Origin: an uncultured bacterium
GTDB taxonomy: Bacteria; Verrucomicrobiota; Kiritimatiellia; RFP12; UBA1067
DNA length: 41,816 nucleotides
Assembly: GCA_902802945.1 (NCBI GenBank)
Contig: CADCOC010000015.1
Coordinates: 1-41,816 of the forward strand
Direction: 5' to 3'
This document shows, one piece after another, positions 32,404-38,248 of this stretch (position 1 is the stretch's first letter; each line of letters opens with the position of its first letter). The notes below the pieces were generated by a model. The model was not told where the DNA came from. It did no database searches and saw only the letters and a list, made by a program, of their open reading frames with translations. Both the position numbers and the translations under genes were made by a program.

Positions 32404-32613
32404 TTACCCTGCCGCCACCAATATGTCAGGTCCGACCTGTTTTCGCGGCGATTTCTGGTTCGGGCGCGCGATACCTTTGCGGATTTCACCTATGGTCACA
32501 GCGGAAAGGTACAAAGACTCCTCGTCCACGGAAGCGAACCATTCAAGAACGTGCTTGTCAGGAACGGCTTTCATCCGCTCGCATACAACGCAAGTGTCGA
32601 GAAGATACATCAC
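32404..32613 (-). pseudogene. Truncated VapC-like PIN-domain toxin
   Basis: The ORF has 69 residues and begins MMYLLDTCVVCERMK, the PIN-domain start with its first acidic residue, followed by SAVTIGEIRKGIA with the conserved Glu. VapC proteins are normally ~125-140 residues and need further Asp residues in the second half to bind metal and cleave RNA; these are absent. The chain ends QVGPDILVAAG just at the repeat 32369-32403. A toxin of this length should be inactive. The start overlaps the upstream antitoxin gene by 4 bp, the usual VapBC layout. Confidence 0.72.
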
Positions 32614-32843
32614 AGAACCACCGTCCTCCCGACATCGCGACTGCGCGAAATATCCAGTTCACCATCCTGTAACTTTGCGCTGGCAAGCAGGTCAAGGAAA
32701 GATTTCCTTTCATGGCGCGTCAGGCTTTGCTCGCATTCGCCTTGCCGATAAAGGATGAAATCGACGAATGCCGACAGTTCTGGTATGAACTGAGGTTTCA
32801 CCATTGATACTTTTTTCTCTAGGACCGTGTACGGCATTTTCAT
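32610..32843 (-). CDS. Antitoxin of the broken VapBC-like pair
   Basis: The product is 77 residues, beginning MKMPYTVLEKKVSMV. It has a short helical N-terminus (FIPELSAFVDFILYRQ) followed by a charged tail (HERKSFLDLLASAKLQDGE), the DUF2281-like pattern of some VapC antitoxins. Position directly ahead of the PIN gene with a 4-bp overlap supports the pairing. It appears intact although its toxin is truncated. The ribosome binding site GAAAGG precedes the ATG. Confidence 0.62.
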   Translation of the reverse strand: MKMPYTVLEKKVSMVKPQFIPELSAFVDFILYRQGECEQSLTRHERKSFLDLLASAKLQDGELDISRSRDVGRTVVL

Positions 32844-32885
32844 CCTTTCGTCGCAGGGGCATCTTCCCTAACGGAAGGTGTGTAT

Positions 32886-32894
32886 AGTATACCA
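32886..32894 (-). promoter_or_regulatory. Extended -10 promoter for the antitoxin operon
   Basis: On the minus strand TGG-TATACT (box at 32886-32891) precedes the antitoxin start by 42 bases. TATACTATAC around it is partly palindromic and could be the autoregulatory operator. Confidence 0.45.
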
Positions 32895-33066
32895 CATTCG
32901 TTCCCGTATGTTCAAGATGGAACAAAATTCATTCATTTGCCGGGGCGCATCTGCGTTTTTCACCCATATGTATTGGGATTCGGAAACAGCCATGTTTCAA
33001 GAACAACATTATCCTGCGGGCGCACCTTGAACATTCAGAATCGTGGTAGTTTGAGGATAGGCAAAT

Positions 33067-33158
33067 GGGCGCGGGCGAGTAGATGCGCCTGTCGCGAAGC
33101 GATCAGGTTGGGTGAGCGCGAAGCGCGAACTGCGAAGCTGCCGCAAGGCCCCGCGCCC
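33067..33158. other. Possible structured RNA or compound palindrome with GCGAAGC loops
   Basis: The outer arms GGGCGCGGG (33067-33075) and CCCGCGCCC (33150-33158) are complementary. Inside are CCTG-TCGC-gaa-GCGA-t-CAGG (33088-33107), GCGC-gaa-GCGC (33116-33126), a third GCGAAGC (33132-33138) and GCC-gcaa-GGC (33140-33149). GCGAAGC is known as an unusually stable mini-hairpin. The fold looks cloverleaf-like, but it is not a tRNA: no T-loop or anticodon arm is present. Confidence 0.4.
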
Positions 33159-33254
33159 GCGCATCAAAGGCAAGTTGTTTCAAATAGTTGTTTCCAAACA
33201 TCAGAGGGCTCGGCGGTGAATTACGCAGATGCTTTTGTCCGATGCGCCTCGCTA

Positions 33255-33288
33255 GGAATTGACGAATCACGGAAGGATGTGCTAACAT
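33255..33288 (+). promoter_or_regulatory. Promoter block A, duplicated at 38150
   Basis: The first 30 bases (33255-33284) are identical to 38150-38179. They contain TTGACG (33259-33264), an 18-bp spacer and TAACAT (33283-33288). The block lies about 200 bp before the secreted-protein gene at 33493. Confidence 0.65.
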
Positions 33289-33389
33289 ATCACCATCTTC
33301 AATCAAGCGATCAACGACGTTGAATGGTAACTCGCAAATGACTCCAGGAGTGAGGCATGGAACGGCATTGGAAACGACGCCGCGCACAT

Positions 33390-33446
33390 CTTGTTGTCGT
33401 ACGCTTGCTGTTCTTCCGCGCACGACGGCAAGCGTACAACAGCAAG
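33390..33446. repeat. Inverted repeat made of two copies of the 20-bp dispersed element
   Basis: CTTGTTGTCGTACGCTTGC (33390-33408) and GCAAGCGTACAACAGCAAG (33428-33446) are reverse complements apart from two bases, with a 19-bp centre. Single copies occur at 11174 and 26944. The block lies in the leader between promoter block A and the gene at 33493. Confidence 0.85.
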
Positions 33447-33492
33447 GGTTTCACATACCAAATCTTCAACAAGAGAAGGAAAGGCGAACAGT

Positions 33493-34161
33493 ATGAAAAC
33501 AAAGATGATTCGCGCAGCGATTGCGGCTATCTGTATCGCGGCGGCGTTGCCGTCGTGGGCGGCAGACGGCCGACTTGTCTCGCCGGTGTATTCGATGGGG
33601 TTGTTCGATCCATCCACGCCGACTTCTTCAACCCCCGTACGCCAGACTTCGCAACTCGCCTTCAAGGGCATCACTCTTGATGATCTAAAGGCAATGGTCG
33701 ATGAGGGGTACTCCCTTTTTGGCTGCATGATCGGGAGTTATGTAAGTGCCAAGGGTTCTCTTGGCGGATTCTACAACCTCCAGTCTTATCCTCAGATCGG
33801 CCCGGTCGAAAAGATTGTCGGCGATTTCTCCGCGATCCCTCGTTCTGGAACGAGCGGTGCTGAACAGGCGGTCTGCGTGGAATTCACAAACGGCGAAGGC
33901 GGCGTATATGTGGTATCCACGAAGCGATTGTACAAGAACTCGCGGACGAGCGCCGGTTTTGCCTTTGTCACGTTGAACGCCAGCGGGGTTGCGACGTATG
34001 CTGGAGAACTGCGAAACGGGAAATTGCACGAAGTGGATCTCGCAACGTCTAATGCCGCTGCTGGCTACGGCGTGTGCGGTGTGCAGTGCGGCAAGTTCGT
34101 CCCCGCTGCCGCGCCCGAGGGGCGGCCTCATGGTCATCGTCAGGTAGGACGCAGCCTCTAA
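33493..34161 (+). CDS. Secreted protein with frameshifted C-terminus
   Basis: The product is 222 residues with the signal peptide MIRAAIAAICIAAALPSWAAD. The body has short beta strands (GYSLFGCMIGSYVSAKGSLGGFYN, GVYVVSTKRLYKN, AFVTLNASGVATYAGEL) and no recognised family. The last 13 residues (RPHGHRQVGRSL) do not fit. Reading one base further on from 34124, the frame gives GLMVIVR and a TAG stop at 34145-34147, the same ending as the next protein (GLLIVIR). A one-base insertion near 34119-34124 therefore probably changed the tail. The ATG at 33493 follows GAAGGAAAGG. The gene has a long leader containing an inverted repeat. Confidence 0.65.
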   Translation: MKTKMIRAAIAAICIAAALPSWAADGRLVSPVYSMGLFDPSTPTSSTPVRQTSQLAFKGITLDDLKAMVDEGYSLFGCMIGSYVSAKGSLGGFYNLQSYPQIGPVEKIVGDFSAIPRSGTSGAEQAVCVEFTNGEGGVYVVSTKRLYKNSRTSAGFAFVTLNASGVATYAGELRNGKLHEVDLATSNAAAGYGVCGVQCGKFVPAAAPEGRPHGHRQVGRSL

Positions 34162-34204
34162 ACTTACCGCCCGCAAGGGCAACAACAGGAAGGAAAACAA
34201 CAAC

Positions 34205-36733
34205 ATGAGAAAACAAACATGGAGAGCAGCAGCCTCGGCGGCGGTAATCACGATAAGCGCAATCATCCCGCTGGCGGCTCTTGCCGACCTTCCGTCCGGC
34301 TACCGGCAGCTGGACTACGTTGATACGGACGGCTCGCAGTGGGTGAACACACTCTTCCGCCCGACCTGCACCAACGCGGTCGAGGTCAAGGCGAGCGTCG
34401 TAAATCCGAACTCAACGCAGTTCCTCTACTGCACGCGGCGCACGACGTCCAATCGCATGTATTCCCTCTGCATTACGGGCGGCAAAACGCGATTCGACTA
34501 TCAGGCCAAAAACGCAGATACGAGTTATTCGCTGACAGGCGGTGTGCCGTATGTGTTTTTTGCAAGTCCTTCGGAAGACGCGGATCAGGAGGGCGTCGAC
34601 GAGATGAGCAAAAAATGGACGCTGACCTGCACGGTCGACGGAAACAGCGCCGGACACGTTGCGGGCGCATACTTCACGACGGATACGAAAGCGTACTTCT
34701 GCCTTTTCGGTGCGTATGCGTCAGGCGGAAGCAGCTCGGCCGCCTCGCTTACAGATGACACAACCGTCAGCTATAAGGCCAAGTGCCGTTTCTACTACTT
34801 CAAGGTGTGGGACACGAAGGACAAGGGGAACCTGCTGTGCCACATCATACCCGCATACGGCGAAAGCGAGGCGGCTGTTGGACTTTACGACCTTGTTGCG
34901 GAACGGTTCCTACCCGTCCACGGCAATCCGTTCACCGGCGCGTATGCGCTGACGGCGGACGAGGACTGGTCCGACAGCGCGGCAATGCAGGACAATGGCA
35001 TAACGGTCGATCTCAACGGGCAGAACTTGACGATGGCACCTGTGGTCAGGAATTCCGTCTCTGCATTTGCTGGCGAGGGTTATCAGGACCTCGCGTACAT
35101 AAAGACGACCGGCAAGCAGGCGTTCCGCATCACGGGTTTTCGCTTGCCAGGTTCGGCAAAGGTCGAAATGAAACTGCGCATCCGCCCGAATAACACCTAT
35201 CAGGCGCTTTTCATGTCGCGGAGCGGCTCCCTTGTAAACACATACACGAGCGTCATCTACAGTGGCAGCGGTTCCAAGGCCGGTTGTGCGCGTTTCGATT
35301 TCAACAACAGTACAACCGATGGGACGACCGCATTGTCCGCAGATGACGACCATGTGCTCGTATTCAACGGCAGCAAAACGTCTTGGACGGTGGACGGAAT
35401 TGCGCAGTCGGCGCCGTCCGGGTCTAACGACTTCACCGGCGGCGGTGACCTCTGTATTCTGACGATGAGCACGAACGGCCTTTACTATGCCGCCTCATGT
35501 CGTCTTTACTACTACACGGTGACGACGAACGGTACGGCCATCCTCGACCTTCACCCCGTCAGGCGCATCTCCGACGGCGCGATCGGCCTCTATGACACGG
35601 TCGGCAATGGGTTTTACGAGAGTTTCGTTACAGCCACATTTCCCGACTATGCAACACCGAAGTTCACGAATTCAGGCGAGACGGCCTCTGCGCTGGTTGT
35701 CGGGGAGGAGGTCATGCCGGGCTACACGGTTGTCGATTGCATTACCGCCTCGACAGCCGCGCCGCACATCGACACGGGATACGTGCCTGCCGCGACCGAC
35801 CGTCTGGAGATGAAGGCATCTCTCTCGCTGGTTTCAGGTTCGAAGGCGCTTTTCTGTTCGCGTGAAGGCAACTTGTTGAATACCTTCACAGCTGTCTATT
35901 CCGGCGGTATGCGCTTTGATTTCAACAATGTGGCATGGACGTCGGGTTTCACGCCAACGGCAAATGAGCCGTTCACTGTCGCGCTTGACGGCAATGCCGG
36001 AGCCTGCTACGTGAACGGAGGCCTTTGCGACATGGGCACTACGACGTTCAACAACGGCTTTACGCCCTCCGTTCCCTTGTTGCTGTTTGCCCTGTACGAC
36101 AGAAGCGGCACAGGCTCGGCCACCACGCATTCAGCTGGTTCGATCTACTGGTTCAAGGCGACGGGGGCAGACGGGAAGCTGAAGGTCGACATGGTGCCCG
36201 TCGTGCGCAATTCGGACAACGCCGCCGGACTCTACGACCGTGTCCGTCGCGCGTTCTATCCGTCGTCAGTCACCACCGCGTTCACCGCAGGTACGCAGGT
36301 CGGCGACGGCAAGCTCTACGTCGATGTGGATGGCGCGTTCAATGGAACTGAAATTTCTGGGGACGTGACGCTCGTCAAGAAGGGCGAAGGGACCTTCGAC
36401 GGCGGCGGGCTTTCGCTTGCCTCGACGCTGAGGCCGGAGGCCGGGACGATCGGCGGCGTGACGCTTTCAGACGGTGCGACGCTCGACCTTTCGGATCGCA
36501 CGTCTGCGTTCAGTCTCGACGACAACGCGATTTCGTTCGCGAACGGCGCATGCATAACGGTCGCGCTCGGCTTGCGCGAAGTCCGTTCCGGCACGAAACT
36601 CATCTCGTGGACGACTGCGCCTGCGAATGTCGGCACGCTGTCCTTCCGGCATGGCGAGACAGGACGCAAGCTGCTTGTCAAAGACGACGGCGTCTATCTT
36701 ATGCCGAAAGGGCTTCTCATTGTGATCCGCTGA
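34205..36733 (+). CDS. Large secreted protein with three LamG-like modules
   Basis: The product is 842 residues with a signal peptide (AAVITISAIIPLAALA). Three ~200-residue modules follow, at about 32-250, 292-485 and 500-690. Each opens with a line like LPSGYRQLDYVDTDGSQWVNT (a target for sugar or peptide contact), continues with strand-rich core sequence and closes with xGLYDxVxxxFYxS (VGLYDLVAERF, IGLYDTVGNGFYES, AGLYDRVRRAFYPS). This is a concanavalin-like sandwich pattern. Residues ~700-842 resemble passenger repeats of autotransporter-type adhesins (DVTLVKKGEGTFDGGGLSL). The protein ends GLLIVIR. There is no beta-barrel domain. A ribosome binding site (GGAAGGAAA) precedes the ATG. It is probably exported to the cell surface or released. 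Confidence 0.78.
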   Translation: MRKQTWRAAASAAVITISAIIPLAALADLPSGYRQLDYVDTDGSQWVNTLFRPTCTNAVEVKASVVNPNSTQFLYCTRRTTSNRMYSLCITGGKTRFDYQAKNADTSYSLTGGVPYVFFASPSEDADQEGVDEMSKKWTLTCTVDGNSAGHVAGAYFTTDTKAYFCLFGAYASGGSSSAASLTDDTTVSYKAKCRFYYFKVWDTKDKGNLLCHIIPAYGESEAAVGLYDLVAERFLPVHGNPFTGAYALTADEDWSDSAAMQDNGITVDLNGQNLTMAPVVRNSVSAFAGEGYQDLAYIKTTGKQAFRITGFRLPGSAKVEMKLRIRPNNTYQALFMSRSGSLVNTYTSVIYSGSGSKAGCARFDFNNSTTDGTTALSADDDHVLVFNGSKTSWTVDGIAQSAPSGSNDFTGGGDLCILTMSTNGLYYAASCRLYYYTVTTNGTAILDLHPVRRISDGAIGLYDTVGNGFYESFVTATFPDYATPKFTNSGETASALVVGEEVMPGYTVVDCITASTAAPHIDTGYVPAATDRLEMKASLSLVSGSKALFCSREGNLLNTFTAVYSGGMRFDFNNVAWTSGFTPTANEPFTVALDGNAGACYVNGGLCDMGTTTFNNGFTPSVPLLLFALYDRSGTGSATTHSAGSIYWFKATGADGKLKVDMVPVVRNSDNAAGLYDRVRRAFYPSSVTTAFTAGTQVGDGKLYVDVDGAFNGTEISGDVTLVKKGEGTFDGGGLSLASTLRPEAGTIGGVTLSDGATLDLSDRTSAFSLDDNAISFANGACITVALGLREVRSGTKLISWTTAPANVGTLSFRHGETGRKLLVKDDGVYLMPKGLLIVIR

Positions 36734-36788
36734 AAAGGTATGGTTGATAAAACAACAACAAGGGCCGTACTTGTCACGGCGGGAGTCT

Positions 36789-36797
36789 TGGTATAAT
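36789..36797 (+). promoter_or_regulatory. Extended -10 promoter with leaderless spacing
   Basis: TTGG-TATAAT (box 36792-36797) is followed by seven bases (GTTCACC) and ATG at 36805. An in-frame ATG at 36796 overlaps the box and cannot be used from this promoter. ACTTGT lies at -35 distance with a 17-bp spacer. Confidence 0.6.
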
Positions 36798-36804
36798 GTT
36801 CACC

Positions 36805-38046
36805 ATGCAATGTTTTAGGAAAAACCAAGGGGTCGCACTGATGCTGGCCCTGTCGCTTTCTTCGCTGTTCGGCGAGATTGTCCCGCTCGCCCCGGCAGAC
36901 GGTTCGACGTTCGAGACGCTTACCGACGAGCAGATTGCGGTGTTCGGCGGCGAGACGCGGACAAACCGCCTCAAGATAGCCACGAAGCTCAAGTCAGCCC
37001 CCAAGGAGGCTTGGCAGAGGCAACGGCCGCTCGTCCTCACGTGGAATGCGACGGAGGGCGAAAACGAGCCATGGCGCGTCCGGCTTTCGACGCGGCCCGA
37101 CTTCTCCGATGGACGGGACCTCTGGTTCGACAGGCGGGCGCTCGCGCGTGGGCCGGTCGAGGACGGCAAGCCCGTGCTCTGGACGTGTCGCGTGCCGCTC
37201 GCCAACCTCGAGCTCGACAAGACGTACTACTGGCAGGTCTGGAGCGACGTGAAGTGCGGCGAGTTCCGGTGCGGCTTCACGTATCCGGACGGTTGCGCGT
37301 GCGGGAAGTCAAAACCGGGCAAGATATCCCCCGTCATGTCGTTCAGGACGTCCGAACGGCCGCCGCGCTGGATTGAGCTTGAAGGGCGTACGGACAACGT
37401 GCGCGACATCGGCGGGTGGCGGACGATGGACGGCGGAAGGGTGCGCATGGGGATGGTTTACCGTGGAACCGCGTTCAACGACAACAGCGTCGCCGGAATC
37501 AACCGGGGGCGCAACCGCCTGACGGTCGAAGACGTCAAATACCTGACGGAGGAGCTTGGCATCAAGACCGACCTCGACCTCCGCAGCCCGCGCGAGATCG
37601 CGGGCATGAAGGAGTCCCCGCTCGGGCCAAAGGTCAGGTTCGTGAGCGTGTCGTCCGAAACGTACCAGGGCCTGTTCACGGATGTCGGGAAGGCGGCCAT
37701 GGCGAAGAACTTCCGCCTGTTCTGCGACAAGGCGAACTATCCGATCTACTTCCACTGCATCCACGGGGCGGACAGGACAGGGAGCCTTGCATACGTCCTG
37801 AACGGGGCTCTTGGCGTTGCGAAGGAGGATCTGGAGCGCGAATGGGAGGCGAGGACGTATCCGAAACTTTCGGGCGTGCGCAATCCGTGGGGCGAGCGTG
37901 CCTGCGCGCATTACGACCGTGGCTTCGCGCAATACGGAAAGCCCGGCGACCTGCTCGCGGAACGCATCAGGCTCTATCTCCTCGACTGTGGAATCACGCA
38001 ATCCGAGATCGACGCCTTCAAGTCGATCATGCATGAGCGCCAGTAG
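36805..38046 (+). CDS. Secreted tyrosine/dual-specificity phosphatase-like protein
   Basis: The product is 413 residues. The N-terminus (VALMLALSLSSLFG) is a signal peptide. Residues ~25-185 form a fibronectin-III-like beta domain (RPLVLTWNATEGENEPWRVRLSTRPDF, KTYYWQVWSDVKCGEFRCGF). Residues ~190-410 form a Y_phosphatase3-type domain: DNVRDIGGWRTMDGGRVRMGMVYRG, LGIKTDLDLRSPREI and the catalytic P-loop FHCIHGADRTG with C318-x5-R324. The usual phosphoryl Asp cannot be assigned with certainty. Secreted members of this family act on phosphotyrosine, phosphoinositides or inositol phosphates such as phytate; which applies is unknown. The start at 36805 is set by the seven-base spacing from the -10 box. 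Confidence 0.82.
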   Translation: MQCFRKNQGVALMLALSLSSLFGEIVPLAPADGSTFETLTDEQIAVFGGETRTNRLKIATKLKSAPKEAWQRQRPLVLTWNATEGENEPWRVRLSTRPDFSDGRDLWFDRRALARGPVEDGKPVLWTCRVPLANLELDKTYYWQVWSDVKCGEFRCGFTYPDGCACGKSKPGKISPVMSFRTSERPPRWIELEGRTDNVRDIGGWRTMDGGRVRMGMVYRGTAFNDNSVAGINRGRNRLTVEDVKYLTEELGIKTDLDLRSPREIAGMKESPLGPKVRFVSVSSETYQGLFTDVGKAAMAKNFRLFCDKANYPIYFHCIHGADRTGSLAYVLNGALGVAKEDLEREWEARTYPKLSGVRNPWGERACAHYDRGFAQYGKPGDLLAERIRLYLLDCGITQSEIDAFKSIMHERQ

Positions 38047-38058
38047 AAGATTTCCGGG

Positions 38059-38073
38059 ACGGCTCGCCCCACC
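38059..38073. repeat. Partial copy of the ACGGCTCGCCCCACC repeat
   Basis: This is identical to 32369-32383. It lies 12 bp after the stop of the phosphatase gene, so here it occupies the 3' untranslated region. Confidence 0.6.
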
Positions 38074-38149
38074 GTTCCACTGCCGAGATGGCGGTGAGGT
38101 CGTAGATTGTTTTTTGACGTGAGACATGAGACGTGAGACGAGACGCCGG

Positions 38150-38183
38150 GGAATTGACGAATCACGGAAGGATGTGCTATCAT
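38150..38183 (+). promoter_or_regulatory. Promoter block B, duplicated from 33255
   Basis: TTGACG (38154-38159), an 18-bp spacer and TATCAT (38178-38183) sit in a 30-base block identical to 33255-33284. Further similarity continues to the ends of both leaders (TTGAACGGCAATTCGCAAA here). The ATG of the downstream gene is 65 bp after the -10 box. Confidence 0.68.
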
Positions 38184-38248
38184 ACCAACGTCTTCCATGG
38201 GAAGACTAACGGCTTTGAACGGCAATTCGCAAAAGAAAGCAAAAAAGT

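Larger units (their letters stand above)
32895..33492. other. 600-bp stretch without a supported gene, rich in repeats
   Basis: No ORF here has a recognisable product, ribosome binding site or codon pattern like its neighbours. The stretch holds a GC-rich structured block (33067-33158), a promoter-bearing block shared with 38150-38183 (33255-33288) and an inverted repeat (33390-33446). It is less GC-rich than the genes at both ends, which suggests insertion and decay. Confidence 0.6.

Noticed and set aside
33067..33158. tRNA or tmRNA because of the cloverleaf-like fold
   Set aside because: No TTCGA-type loop, acceptor CCA or anticodon arm is present.
32880..33323. A 147-codon plus-strand frame through the repeat-rich gap
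   Set aside because: It spans structured repeats, has no ribosome binding site and gives no recognisable protein.
33103..33423. Minus-strand frame sharing the string AHPSVIRQF with one at 37974-38285
   Set aside because: The similarity comes only from the duplicated promoter block read backwards; no ribosome binding site or domain supports a protein.
34205..36733. Classical autotransporter
   Set aside because: Adhesin-like strand repeats are present, but no C-terminal translocator barrel domain follows.
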